Shown here in pieces: positions 10,162 to 21,609 of a stretch of DNA of 64,000 bases. Position 1 is the first letter of the stretch; the number at the start of each line of letters is the position of its first letter. Made by a program: the position numbers and the translations under genes. Where the stretch lies: assembly GCA_003194525.1 (NCBI GenBank), contig NBIV01000019.1:248001-312000 (forward strand), given 5' to 3'. The DNA is from Gracilariopsis chorda (lineage: Eukaryota; Rhodophyta; Florideophyceae; Gracilariales; Gracilariaceae). The notes below the pieces were generated by a model. The model had not been told where the DNA came from, did not search any database, and saw only the letters and a program-made list of their open reading frames with translations.

Positions 10162-10539
10162 CGACATTTGATTTCACATCAGCATTGTCCAGTAAGCCTA
10201 TTTGATAATCATATACTATCCCTTCATAATATGCTTCGACCTCGGTACTCGGAACTGTATGAATACCAAAACACGTCGGGTTCCAGTCGTTCCTATATGA
10301 AGAAGCTCTTTCGGAGGATAAAGGCGAGTGGAAACGACATTCCATTCTTCCTGAAGATGAACATGGTGGCAATCATCACAGGCAAGCTCAAGACTGAGCA
10401 AGAATCTCTGGGTGTTGTGAAAGATGCAGAGACTTCAAGCTCTGAATTCAAGCAATTCGTAGTTACTATCCCCATTCTTGCTGTAGGGCTGAAGTCAGGC
10501 TCTCCGTTCCGTTGTAGTATAGATTGCTTTGCTTTTTGA

Positions 10540-12160
10540 AGGCAAATGGAGAAATTTGAGAAGATGTGAAGGCGTTGATAAAGAAAACATCCGTTGAACT
10601 CTGCCGACGAAGGAACATGAAAATTATGGACTGGTGATGTGAGGGGATTTCATAAATGAGGGAGAAGAGCGGAGAAGATGATTGAGGTTGAGCGAGCGTA
10701 GTATCCACGTGAATACCTGGAGATAAAAAGAAGAGGCGTGCAAGAAGATATAAGTGGAGCATAGAGTTCCCACGAGGAGTTGGTGCGTAACAATACTTGC
10801 GTGTGCAAAAGATTCCGTAAGAGACGAAAGGCAAGTTCGGAATTCACTAGGTAAGCGTGTAGCCTATGTGTTGGAACCTGTGAATAAGTGTTGGAAGCGC
10901 GGTACGTTGCGGGTGGAAAGAAAGGTCGGGGAAGTAAAGGTATGTTCTTGTGCATATGTATGGATAGTATTACAAGCGTTTGTTATTGCGTGCTCGTTGA
11001 AGGGCTGTGTTTGGACTAGAGGAGCTGGTATGTGCATTGGGGAAGATGCGGAGATTTGAACCGTGTGTTTTGAAAGAATGTCTATTCGCGGTGTGAATGC
11101 AATGGGACGGGGAGCATTTGACGTACGGACGGTACCTGTAAGGTGTGTGTGTCCCAGGGACACGACTCATTCTGTGACAAGGGGAAATGCATGGGACGAA
11201 GGGCATGCGCGAAAAGGATGCCTTGCGTGATGTTCAGAAATTTGAAGGACACGTGGATCAGATCAACATGTCATTCCATAGGTGAAAAGCAGTGCTTTCC
11301 ATGGCTGTACTATCTACCAGAATGGCAATTCAGCGTAGGTGAGCTCGGGATGAGTTTGGCGAAGGGGCGCACTGCTTGATGGAGTACAGCTGAGCTCGAT
11401 GGAGATGGTGCTCGATTGTTCAGTGAAACTGATGGTTTTCACGGACAGCGAGGGCGGCGTTTTGAAGATTTTCTCAGTTCATGTGATGATGGAGTCGTGT
11501 TGGAAAGAATTCTTGCGTTGATGGACATTTTACGCTCAGAATCTGACATCTGGTGTGCGTGCTCAGAAAAGTAGGAAACCAGGATGTGTAGTCGAGAAAG
11601 AATTGATCTGTTTCTGACGCGAGACGTGGTGCATCTCTGGGCAGCATCCACGTGGGCATGTGCGCGCGGGTATAGGGAGGACGGGGCGATGCTGCGCGAT
11701 CAAAGGTAGATGAGCGCCTAGTGGAGTGTACCGTGAAGCAATCCGTTGCATGGATGAGAGTGACCATGAACACACAAGCGCCGTTTTTTTTGCTCCGGTG
11801 CTGCTTACGTGTAAACCGGGGTGTGCACTTAACTCGACGAGTTGTAAAACGTCATGCTAACTTGTTCTTTTTCTTTCTCAGGAGACAAAGCGCGAGCACA
11901 AGTTCCGAAGACAAAGCCATTACGACAGTACGTGCCGTTTCACAGCACCGTGCAACTCCGACACACCGCACCGCGTCCTCAGACGCTCTCAGCCAATGGC
12001 GGCGCGCGAAGAAGACGGCCCACGAAGGGAAAATGTCGTCAAAACGCTCAATCCGCCTCCACCGCGCGACCTCGCCTTGCTCCCACGTCATCTAGCGAAA
12101 CGGCGCGCAAATATGCCGTGACACATCTTGTTGCGTGGCCAAGTGCGCCAATGTGCTTGC
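10540..12160. other. Spacer without recognisable gene
   Basis: Purine-rich sequence on the plus strand with overlapping short frames on both strands, none protein-like. Its right part (about 11990-12180) has CCAAT sequences and probably belongs to the upstream region of the transporter gene at 12423. Confidence 0.45.
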
Positions 12161-12170
12161 GACAAAACGA

Positions 12171-12287
12171 CCAATCAAAGCGCGCCGCTGTGATCCACAG
12201 CTCGCACACGCGCTGTACGTGCCGTTCATTGCTCGTGGCGCTCCTTGCACGACGTCTACAACTCCGTCGTCCACCGGCAGTATAAAA
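12171..12287 (+). promoter_or_regulatory. Putative CCAAT and TATA promoter of the transporter gene
   Basis: TATAAAA at 12281-12287 lies 142 bases before the ATG at 12423, and CCAAT at 12171-12175 lies about 110 bases further upstream. A second CCAAT, within AGCCAATGGC, lies near 11992. Spacing and order suit a RNA polymerase II promoter. The intervening 5' leader is pyrimidine-rich. Confidence 0.6.
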
Positions 12288-12422
12288 GCGCCACTCCGAG
12301 CATCTGTCGTCCGGTCTTTCCATTTCCTACCCTCCCCCCTCCGTACCGTTTCGTACGAAAGCACTGCCCCTCTTCCTCCCCAGCTTCACGCAAGAGAAAC
12401 TCGTACCCTATCGCATATCAGA

Positions 12423-13172
12423 ATGACCACTCCCACTCCCGAATCAAATTCATCCGACCTGCTCACAACGTCATCATCCTCTATCGTCAAGTCACAGATT
12501 GCCGCGCTACAAGCTCTGCAATCATTACTTCCGTCCGACCAAGCACCGCTTCTACCCATAACAATCGAAAAGGCAGTTCCTCTCCCGCCCATCGCCAACT
12601 CAGCTCCCCTCGGTCTACTAGGTTTCGCGTTGGTGAGCATCCTAGCCGCCGTTCCCAAGCTAGAGAATCGCAGCCCGACAGACGGTCTTCTCTTCGTGGT
12701 GGCACTCTTTTTGGGCGGTATAGCACAGGTATTAGCCGCCGTTTTACAATACTACATCAACAATCTACATGGTGCCACAACGTTCGCTCTGTTCGGACTG
12801 CACTGGTCTGCTCAGTCCATTCTTCTCTTCGCGCGAGACAACAATGAACTGACGTTCTCAAAGTCGCCAGACTCAAGTGAAGCGGCGGTCTATTATGCAA
12901 CAATCACAACGGCCACAATCATGCTATGGGTGGCGTCTTTCAAGAAGAATCGCGTGCTTTGCAGCGCTTTGTTCTTCGTGATTTTCGCCTTTGGATTTGA
13001 CGTGCCGGCTGCGTTTGGACATCGATGGGCGGAAGTTGGGTCGGCTATCGCGGCTATTGCGGCATCTCTTATTGCGTTGTACATGGCGTTTGTGGACGTT
13101 GTGAATGAGGCCTGGGGCACTCAGCTTCTTTCCGTTTTCCCCGTGCAGCAGCCGCAACTCGACTCCAAGTGA
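12423..13172 (+). CDS. GPR1/FUN34/YaaH (AceTr) family transporter, acetate- or ammonium-type
   Basis: A 249-residue integral membrane protein; the ATG at 12423 follows a TATA box. Upstream in-frame ATGs are possible, but they lie before or around the TATA box and add a non-conserved tail. Motif NSAPLGLLGF (residues 59-68) matches the family signature NPAPLGL at the start of the first helix, with Ser in place of the usual Pro. Six hydrophobic helices are visible at about 63-78, 88-111, 117-136, 154-172, 177-196 and 203-226, as expected for the family. Members carry acetate or other monocarboxylates (bacterial SatP, yeast Ato/Ady2) or have been linked to ammonium export; the substrate here cannot be told from sequence. 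The first 58 residues are Ser/Pro-rich and probably cytosolic. No introns. The most ordinary host gene of the window. Confidence 0.92.
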   Translation: MTTPTPESNSSDLLTTSSSSIVKSQIAALQALQSLLPSDQAPLLPITIEKAVPLPPIANSAPLGLLGFALVSILAAVPKLENRSPTDGLLFVVALFLGGIAQVLAAVLQYYINNLHGATTFALFGLHWSAQSILLFARDNNELTFSKSPDSSEAAVYYATITTATIMLWVASFKKNRVLCSALFFVIFAFGFDVPAAFGHRWAEVGSAIAAIAASLIALYMAFVDVVNEAWGTQLLSVFPVQQPQLDSK

Positions 13173-15490
13173 GATTTGAAAGTTGTTCTTCCACCCCTCC
13201 CCTTTTCCTTTTTTTGGGCTTCGAAGACGTTCTCATGTAATATACACAAGCTGCTTTTAGTAGTTGCACAACGAGCAATATTATTCCTTTTTAAGAGTAA
13301 AGTGACTGGCTTCGCGTGAGCAAAGTTCATACTTGGACAGGGGTTCACCCTCATGTCGCAAAACGCCAGTCTCCCTCTGCGCCAATCAAAATGACAGCTG
13401 TTCAGTAGAGGAATACAGCACAGAGCGAAAGAAATCAACCACGTCCAACACATGCCCTATCGTGTCCACGTTTCTAAACAAATCATAACTACAGACGTCC
13501 AGAACCAATGCGCAAATTAGATTTACCACGTGGCCACCGTACCACTTCCACCTTGCAGCGTGGTACGGTGGCCACGTAGGCAGACTGGCACGGGACTACC
13601 ATTGGTGTGGTGTCAGTAAAGATGGTGAGTGGTGAGAGAAGAAGCTCCCCCGTGCAGCGTCAAATGGAAGGTTCCTTTTTGCCAGCGATAACGTGCAGCT
13701 GAGCAGCGGCCAACGGCGCCTCCAGCTTCCAGCGCGCCGCCGATGGAAGCCATTGTTGTTGTATATCGCCACCGTCCCATTCCTCTATCCTAGATTCCAG
13801 GACCGTTCTCTTACACGAATCTAAACCAAGCTCACACACACGCACAGGTCTCGAGTTTTCTCTTTCTTCTCCCTTGTGCGAGCAACGTCAGATTCCAGCA
13901 TCTCTCTCTTCATTACAATGATGGTGAAGAGCGACGGGTCCAAATCTTGGTCAACAAGTACCATACAGTTTGGAAAATTGTGGCCCCTCCAGGTCCATTT
14001 CTTATTCGATACATCCCCCTCCCACCGCCTGCAAGGCCTGCCTGGTTTCGTTCCTACTTGTATCGCTTTTTCGCAGAGCAGTTTTCTTTACACAACACCT
14101 CATAACAAAATTCAGTGCAGCATCCTCTGAAGCAGCGTTGTTTCTGGTTCTCCTCACCAAATATGCAAACGCTACATACGCAGCAGCCCTGTTGTCAAGA
14201 CACCCTTACTCTCACATACAGATACCAAAGGTACAGCAAATGCATCTATATTGAAGAACGGTGAGCTAACATTGTTCACACAACAGCAAGAAACATACAA
14301 CTGTAAATCATTTCAATAAAGGGTAGTTCCGTAGCTCGCCCGCAGAACATACAGTCGGTACAAAGGGACCGCATCGATTTTTCATCAAAAGAGCCGCAAA
14401 AACGAGCGAACCCTTTCCCCAACATCCCACGTCCTCATTACACAACAAGTGACCGTGAGATGTAATGTGTACTTCATCAACACTTGTCTTATAAACAACG
14501 AAACTGTCATCAGCATGCGTTGCTGCTTTTAATTTGCCATCGATATCTTGCCAGATTCTATTACCTGCATACCTTCATACGTCTGCTTGCTTTCCTACTT
14601 TCTGACACCTCATTCGTCTTGGGACTCGTTGTGCAACAAAAAGATACAACCGTCTACCAATCTTATCGCCCCCTCTCCTGCGTACGTCGTAGCGCATCAA
14701 TCGTATGAACCTGTCATTGTGTGCAGTTTCATACAGACAGCTTGTGTACTCTTGTTAGGATACCTGCCGCAATCCACCCCAAGAAAAAAGTTATTCCTCG
14801 CATAACCTGTCAATCTAGTGATTATTCTCGTCTGAATGTTTTTATTAAGCCTTCCTTGCTGCCCTCACATTGTTTTCCGACTTTGCCAAAATCCTTATTT
14901 CTTCCTTCATCACAACATAACCCCTACTACACGTATGTATCTGCAACCTAAACTTTTATTCTATATGGGTGCATTGTCTACAGTTTTACGTCTCAACTCT
15001 TCAGAACCTTGCATATTCACAAGTAAACAATCAGGTCTTGTTTCTTGTACACCATTCATCCACAATATATACTTCCATTTCAAAGACTTCTTTTTCATGC
15101 CCAGCCACGACTTTCCGTAGTCCTGGTCTCTTGGTTCGAAACAATTTTCTTTCACAAAATCATTCGCACGTCTAGCCCCTCCATGTTGCTGGCCACGTTC
15201 ATTTGTCCAGACCATCTTCCATTCAAGCGTTCTTGCTATTTACAGGGAAAACATCTTCATTTATCGATAGTTCCATCCATGACTGCAATGCCAAACATGA
15301 GCTATTAGTAGTATTTTGACCTCCTATGGAAACTCTTCACCAAGGTGACTCGTCCCCTGCCCTTCCCGTCTCAGCCTGGCAATCTTTCCACTGAATTGAT
15401 TTGGAGACGCCGGTCAGCTACATACACAACGTTACACACCGTATCGCTTGAGGGGAACCCACAGAGAGCCCAACTGTGAATCTAACAAAC
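13173..15490. other. Intergenic spacer, one strong hairpin, otherwise nothing recognised
   Basis: The 3' region of the transporter gene followed by about 2.3 kb of sequence rich in short frames on both strands. No frame has a domain, a good start context or protein-like composition. The only distinct structure is the inverted repeat at 13528-13577. Confidence 0.5.
13528..13577. repeat. Perfect 18-bp inverted repeat with 14-base loop
   Basis: Arms 13528-13545 and 13560-13577 are exact reverse complements of each other (the left arm begins ACGTGGCCACCGTACCAC). The stem is GC-rich and would be very stable. It is about 355 bases after the transporter stop. It may serve as an RNA 3' structure, a protein-binding palindrome (it contains CACGTGG and the TGGCCA palindrome), or be a transposon relic. 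Confidence 0.9.
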
Positions 15491-15498
15491 CCTACAAA
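15491..15498 (+). promoter_or_regulatory. Weak TATA-like element before the three-finger gene
   Basis: TACAAATA about 117 bases before the ATG at 15608. It is a poor match to TATA, suggested only by its position relative to those of the two other genes. Confidence 0.25.
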
Positions 15499-15607
15499 TA
15501 CGGCGAGAGAGAGATTCCACGTTCGGCTCTCTTACGACGCTCGACACCTTCTCCCCATCCAAGAAGCAACCCTGCACCGATTTCTTTTTTCCGCTACTCA
15601 CTGTACC

Positions 15608-16180
15608 ATGAACATCCCATCGCACACAGCCTTGCATGGAGATCCTAACGACGAACGAGCGCTTTCACAACATTCTAAGCGACAAGCGTTCTGGAATACC
15701 GTTCTGTCGAGAGAAGTGGGTCTGCCATCACGACCACCAACACCTTTGGGAGATTTAACCCTTCTTGACCCTCGAAATGCACAATCTTCTATTCGCAGAT
15801 CCTCTTCATCGTTTCATGTTTCGGCAGAACGAAACGCACCGCTCAACAAGAAAGCCAAACCCAAATCTATGAGAGGAAGGAAACCATCTTCATGTCCATA
15901 CTGCGGACAGGTTTTTAAACGAGGTTACGATTTGTCGCAACATGTGAACGCCGTTCATCTGAAGATCAAGTCATTCGATTGTACCGATTGTAAGAAACGA
16001 TTTGCGCATAAGGGAACACTTTCCAAGCATCATAAAACTGTTCATTTGGGATTGAGACCATACAGCTGCTCGCACTGCGGACATCGTTTTAGTGAAAAGG
16101 GAAACGTCAACAAGCACATGCAACGCACCGCCAAGTGCCGTCAAGCAGTCGAAATGGGGAAACAAAGCCCAAAGGTATGA
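15608..16180 (+). CDS. Zinc-finger protein with two C2H2 fingers and one C2HC finger
   Basis: 190 residues from the ATG at 15608. The frame is open upstream to a GTG at 15476, but the ATG is the first in a plausible context. Finger 1: Cys96, Cys99, His112, His117. Finger 2: Cys125, Cys128, His141, His146. Finger 3: Cys154, Cys157, His170 and Cys177, a C2HC variant. The linkers HLKIKSF and HLGLRPY resemble the conserved inter-finger linker of DNA-binding arrays. A basic stretch at about 80-92 (KKAKPK...GRK) is a likely nuclear localisation signal. The first 75 residues lack a known domain; SRPPTPLGD and a serine run suggest phosphorylation sites. Probably a sequence-specific nuclear DNA-binding protein; its target is unknown. 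It shows no close resemblance to the minus-strand finger protein apart from the fold. Confidence 0.88.
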   Translation: MNIPSHTALHGDPNDERALSQHSKRQAFWNTVLSREVGLPSRPPTPLGDLTLLDPRNAQSSIRRSSSSFHVSAERNAPLNKKAKPKSMRGRKPSSCPYCGQVFKRGYDLSQHVNAVHLKIKSFDCTDCKKRFAHKGTLSKHHKTVHLGLRPYSCSHCGHRFSEKGNVNKHMQRTAKCRQAVEMGKQSPKV

Positions 16181-16191
16181 ATTGCAGTGCA

Positions 16192-16197
16192 AATAAA
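16192..16197 (+). promoter_or_regulatory. AATAAA polyadenylation-type signal of the three-finger gene
   Basis: AATAAA begins 12 bases after the stop codon. This is close, but it is the only such hexamer near the gene end. Whether this organism uses AATAAA is not known from the window. Confidence 0.35.
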
Positions 16198-16900
16198 AGG
16201 TATGATAGGCATCACATATGAGCATTGTTCTGCTCGGAGAACGCACCTCTAGTGGATTCTTTTCGCAAGCCAGCATGGACGCATTCGTAGGCTGTAAAGA
16301 GTAGATCTCCTCCTCCTCTACATAGCGTACTATTCCTTCTCAAGAGATAGACGTTTGAACTTTGCCATGAGAATCCTAAACCTTGGCGCCTTTTCCTTGG
16401 GCTACTTCTGGGTCATGCGCAATCGGCATTCGTCAGGTACGTCAGGAAAGAAATCGTGATAGTCCGCGAAGAAATGTAGAAACCAAAAAGCACAAGACCG
16501 TTCTGGCACAGAACGCTCACGCAGATTCTAGAGACCGCTCCGCTCCGAATCTAAATTTCAAATTTTTAGAAACGTATTTGGGTGTTTGTCTACGTGAATA
16601 TGTAGGGGTTTCTTTGTCTCCTTTACAACTGTCAGAACTGAACTACTCTGTTCGGAATACCCCTCCTTGTTCAGAGGCCACAAGCTCACGAATCAAAAGG
16701 AAACGTCACTGCATCCTCAATATGGTGAAGGAAAAGCGCCGTGCGAGCACAGAATAAAACTACCAACACAGATTCACGATCCGTGTTATTCATAGAGCTC
16801 CCCAAGGTTTGTTTGGTAGATCGGATGCAAAATACGGTTTCAACAAGGCCAAGGACTGTCATATTGGGGTTATCTCCAAAAAGGTGGTGTAACAAAGAGA
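16198..16900. other. Spacer without recognised gene
   Basis: A plus-strand frame (16383-16757) of 124 codons starts with TTG and is rich in Arg, Ser and Lys. It has no domain and no good start, and I do not consider it supported. Otherwise nothing is seen. Confidence 0.4.
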
Positions 16901-16902
16901 TG

Positions 16903-17105
16903 GTGAACGAAGTCTGGCCTTCTCCAGATGGAGGGGAAGGTCGGCTGACGCTCATTTGATAGAGATCTTGTTGTGGTCTAGAGACTTCTGTGACTACGCT
17001 ACAAGCTAGCTACTGTCTTTGAACACCACAGCTACAAGCTAGCTACTGTCTGTGAACGTAACAGCTACAAGCTAGCTACTGTCTGTGAACATGACCGCTA
17101 CAAGC
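16903..17105 (-). repeat. End-like repeat module, right copy, with 33-bp tandem repeats
   Basis: Three full copies and a fragment of a 33-bp unit beginning GCTACAAGCTAGCTACTGTC start at 16998, 17031, 17064 and 17097. Read on the minus strand, each holds TAGCTTGTAG. Inward (16903-16955), the minus strand reads CGTCAGCCGACCTTC followed by ATCTGGAGAAGG and TTCACCATC, matching 3908-3958 on the plus strand. The pair is therefore in inverted orientation about 13 kb apart, with the two zinc-finger genes and the transporter between them. Confidence 0.65.
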
Positions 17106-20100
17106 CGATCACGGAGATCAGGCGTGACTTGGCTTGTAGGCTGTCTTCTGTGCTACAGCTGGCGTTTAGTACACGTTCAATATTTTTTGAATCATGTGTT
17201 CGCTCAGTCGTTTCAGCGAGTTCTTTTTGAACTTGAGGTTAGTGCAGCTCGAATGCACGGCAGCGATTGAACTTGGCTGGAATTTCATTAGTTCCAAGCT
17301 CAGTCAGCACCGTGTTCCACCGTGTCTACGTCAGTACGGTGGCATTTTTGTGCTGGATATGGGGCATTGACACTTTGCCCATTTCCACCTCTCTCTTGAT
17401 GAACACCTCCAGCACTCTTAGAGCGAATGTCAGTGAGGCGTTGGAGGACTCAGCGACAAGCCCCGTCCTCCTCAGTTGGGCGTTTATGTAGGGTGTAGAG
17501 AGCAAAACTTGCGCTCTAAAAACACTAAAATACAACATCTGAATAAACGGATGTCACCTAATTTACGTAGTCACTGAGAAGTACGGGTAATCTTAATATA
17601 TAATGCTCTTCTAATATAATTTCAAGAAACGAAAACATTTAGCTGTGCATAGTAGTTCATCATCCATGTTTAATTTTTGTTCAAGACCTTAACTCTGGCT
17701 TTGACAAAGTGGCCTTTGAGTGTCGTCAAGACTGGTCTTAAGGATACTAAATGACTCGCTTGTTGGGCTGCAATCAGACCATAAGAAAGCACAGTGTGCA
17801 TGCCTTGATTTGATCGGCTTGGTCATGCTTGGCGTAAATGATCAACATGGGTAACGACCATTGTTTTGGTACAATTAAAATGGGACAAAGGCCGGGATCA
17901 CATCTGGTCATTGCAGAACCGTATGTGACAGTGCATATTTACTGTCAAAACAGTGAGACTATCATATCGCTCGTCCATCCTCGCCCGCTGCCAAGATGAT
18001 GCCTTCTTGAAGAGAGAAAAGCACAGCGGCGTATTGATAGCGTAGTACAGCATCAAAAGGTGCAATCAGAAAATCCGAGATAGAAAAAGAGCGCTCCCAC
18101 AGTCATCTGAGCGTCTGAGCGAGTTGTCCTGAGAGCAAATCCACCTGTACCGACTGAACCCCAAGACCTAGAATTGGTAAACACGTTCGGGCTCCCAAAG
18201 TCCCCACTGATATATGCAGAACCCAAAATCAAAGGCAACACAAAATTTGGGTTGTCTTTTCATGCGGCACTAAACGTTTGTTGCATTGGTGCCGTTACAT
18301 GCATCTTGTTCTACGTCACGTGAATCTTTGGCGATAACGCAGTGGTCCAAGAAACAAACATACACAACTGCATCACATGGTTTACTTCTGTAGAGAATGC
18401 GGTCTTCGTGACTTTGTAAGTGTTTATTTGCATCAGCAACAAATAATACTACAAAATGGACAATCAAATACTTCACGGCTGCTAGGTGTACAAGCGATCA
18501 TAAAGAAAACCATGTGCAGCACAACAAGTGACGACGAGGGTGTCGATATCAGATTACAGTTACTCTGTACACAAGACTTTTGAGACAAGAGAGAGCCGAA
18601 TAGTGAAAAGAATTTGCAAGAGACAAGAATGAAACTGATTTTTCAAGAGAAGCCACAAAAGCAGGTTGCGGACCTCACGTTAGAGGAAAACTGTCGTCGT
18701 GCTTAGATTGGACTTGATTTTATGCGGGAAAGCAACCGTCCAAGAAATGCACGCATACCGTCTAATCGACTCGATCCACTATACATGCGTTGGTGGGAGG
18801 GAAGATCATATGACGCGCGTTTGAAGCAATGTATGAAAGTTGAAGAAGCTCTTATAAATCCAAAGCCCATTCCTGACAAATGTTAAGAGATAGGAATTAA
18901 CGGGAAACCTACCGATGAAGACAAAGATAGCTGTGCTCAACTTGCGCACAGTTGTGGATTCCAGGGAAGTGCTGTCACAAGAGTCATTTTTTCTTTTTTC
19001 TATGCAATTGCCGTAATAGACATCTAAAGCAGATGAATAGCGGGAAAGCGGTCATTACGTCAGTAGAAACTGCATTGCTTCTACTAGGAATTTCCTAACA
19101 CTGTAACTCCACCATAGTATATTTTTTAGACAGGGAGCAGAGAACGTAAATACTGCAAAACAGGAACCATACAGGTACAAAACGTTACCTGTACTCCGAA
19201 TATTGCAGGAAATGTGGAAACTGGAAGCGTAGGGTGAATCAAAGACTGATAATCATTCGACCAGAAAGGAAGCAAACGACTCATGACTGCATTTGTGCGA
19301 AGGCGTTTTGACGGGGTACCTTCTTTTACGGAACACATTACACTGTCTCCGGCGGACGCGTGAACTCGAGACGTTACGCCCTCGTGTTGTTGCTTTCCAT
19401 GTAGCTCACCGCTACGCCCAGTCTCCAATTAATGTGCTCCACAAAAAGTCACGTAGACAGTTTTGCAAAGAGCCTACCTGTATTAACGTGGGCCACATCA
19501 AACGCTGTACCACGCCAAATTGTGAATGGGTGTGCCAGCCGTTCAGTGAAACGTGTACAAGTACACGTTTCACTGTTCCTGACAGTCAGACTATCTAAAA
19601 ATTACCGCCGCCGGCTCTGGCTGACCTCGGGTCTCGGTTAAGCCGCCAGGCACTACCCCGCATTTTGCATGGTAGCATCGCGGTGAAAACCTCCCACCCT
19701 GGGTTCTCAACGCTTTTCCCTTTCACTTCCCTTTATTGTCCCCTCCAAACACACGCACGAAATACACCCGACGCATCCTCAACCGTTCATTCGTTTTAAA
19801 AGCTTTCGTTCACGAGTCTTTTAAAACTGCATCAGCACTACTGCACCCCTTTCCGACAGAGCTACTTTCTTTACTGCTCTCCAGCTTCCAAGGCAGCGAA
19901 AATTTACGTCATATTTTTTTTCGCAATTCATCCGTAAACTTCTGCAGTCATCAGCTTCTGCTTAGAACTACAAGGCCAGAAGTGGTCTCGTAGCTGCGTT
20001 TTGTTTGAAGTTGGCTTCCAACTCACAACCTCACTTGTATAATTGCGGGAAATATTCCCCACTTTAGCAGACTCCAAGTGGCTTCCGAGGAAACTAAAAG

Positions 20101-20812
20101 TGGCCTCAACATGATAGCTTTTGTAAACGTTTTGGAAACACTACGCCGGATCACCAGCCTTCTTACTGGCAGTCATTTTTTGACTTGTAGACTTGAGGAA
20201 ACATTCTTTCATTTCTGCATTCTACAGACTTCGTCTTTTTTCAAGATGTCGGTGAAGAGTAATCATTTAAGAAAACATTCGTGGAAATACTCTGGCAAAC
20301 CGTTACTCGCCCTACGCCTTCCTTCTTTTCCTTCTCAGCACCTACTTCTTTTTTCTTTTGGCGCTTGCACACTACTAAAGCGGCAACCCTCACCCCCTCA
20401 GACTCACCGACCCTGGCGTTCTCTCTCTCATAAAGCATCTATCCAGCTCGCCCGTTGCAACTTCTGGCATAAAAACGTCTAGACGCTCTCCAATACCTCT
20501 AATACTGTGCACTACCATCGCTGATGGACCTTTTCCGTGCTGGTGCGGAACTGAAGCAGTTTTCTCCTCGCGGTCACGTTTCATCTTCGCATTTATTCAC
20601 TGCCCTTCCTCTTATCGCTTTCCTCGTCGGTTCTTGCTGCAAATCCTTACTGAGTACGTTGCCGAGAATCACGCAACGTCTCAGCAAACTGAACGTTGTG
20701 CTTTTACTCCTGCTTCTCATTCAGCGACAGAACGTCGCGTAACTGTGATCACCTGGAACGATACGCCTGCTCCTTTTCCCTCACTCCCGCGCTGCGTAGA
20801 CGCTTGTAGGCT
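17106..20812. other. Gene-poor spacer left of the chromovirus
   Basis: About 3.7 kb with only short frames on both strands. A perfect palindrome at 19544-19575 is the one clear structure. I see no transposon domain, RNA gene or signal-bearing gene. Confidence 0.5.
19544..19575. repeat. Perfect 15-bp palindrome with two-base spacer
   Basis: CAGTGAAACGTGTAC at 19544-19558 and its exact reverse complement at 19561-19575 are separated by AA. The tiny spacer favours a cruciform or a dimeric protein site over an RNA stem-loop. Confidence 0.9.
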
Positions 20813-20817
20813 AGAGA

Positions 20818-21588
20818 TGAAGTGCAATGCTTTCAGCGGTACCAGCACTACTTGGTTTCATATTCCGCTTTGGCGATGCTCACATCTCGACTGTGAGGTA
20901 TGAGTAATGCACCGGTATTAAGTTTCCGTTGAAAGGGCCCTAATTTGGGTTGCAGGTGTAGTGCACAGCACTGCTGGCATGTGCCACACGTGTGAAGTAT
21001 TAGAAGCTCCCTTAGGGATATTACTAGTTAATTTCACTGTACTGTCAAGGTGCCGATCACCACTACTTATGTATGTGAGCTCCGGTCGCCCTGGTCGAAG
21101 TAAAGGCGGCAAGCGAGTGTCTGCTCTGACTCACGACCCCTGTTGAGTTTTTTCCTGCGTCCGGAGAGACGTCACCTAGTGCAGGCCTAGTTACCCACCT
21201 CGTGGAGTTTTCAACATATTCTTACCACAATTTTGTTTGTTTCTGTGGGCGCTTTTTACCGTGTCTGTTGCTGCTTTCCCCCGTATACAGTTGCCACTGT
21301 ACGGCAACTACTGGTGATTACCGTTTCCTCTTTCACCACCGCCCCAATCTTATGGATACCATGCCGCCCTTGCGCGTCGCTCACCACTCGTGTGTCGCCA
21401 TATTTCCCCGCTTCCGATTTCTCGATCTTTTTGGTTCTTACACATGTACGCCCGTCGTGACGGTGAGTCCCGGCTTTACACCCGGCTTCGTGCGCTCATT
21501 ACAGGTGGTTTTATCGCTTCATTACCCTACAAACGAGGACGTCGAACACCCTTGTGTGCCAGCTCCCGCCTCGGGGCGTTCCACCACA
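20818..21588 (+). repeat. 5' LTR of the chromovirus
   Basis: Direct repeat of 31392-32160. It begins TGAAGTGCAATG and ends CCACCACA, so it has the TG...CA ends typical of LTRs. It is followed after three bases by the primer-binding site. Long frames seen in it (such as 21202-21771) are due to its base composition and are not genes. Confidence 0.88.
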
Positions 21589-21591
21589 AAC

Positions 21592-21609
21592 TGGCCTCCT
21601 GACCTAGAA
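21592..21609 (+). promoter_or_regulatory. Primer-binding site of the chromovirus
   Basis: TGGCCTCCTGACCTAGAA starts three bases after the LTR. The leading TGG is complementary to the CCA end of a tRNA. I could not assign the tRNA from memory. A nearly identical site (15 of the first 17 bases) follows each LTR of the array at 35977-64000, which is strong support for function. Confidence 0.75.

Noticed and set aside
16383-16757. 124-codon plus-strand frame after the three-finger gene
   Set aside because: TTG start, no domain, and sequence character similar to the surrounding spacer.
20078-20482. 134-codon frame left of the chromovirus
   Set aside because: GTG start, no motif, overlapped by equally long frames on the other strand.
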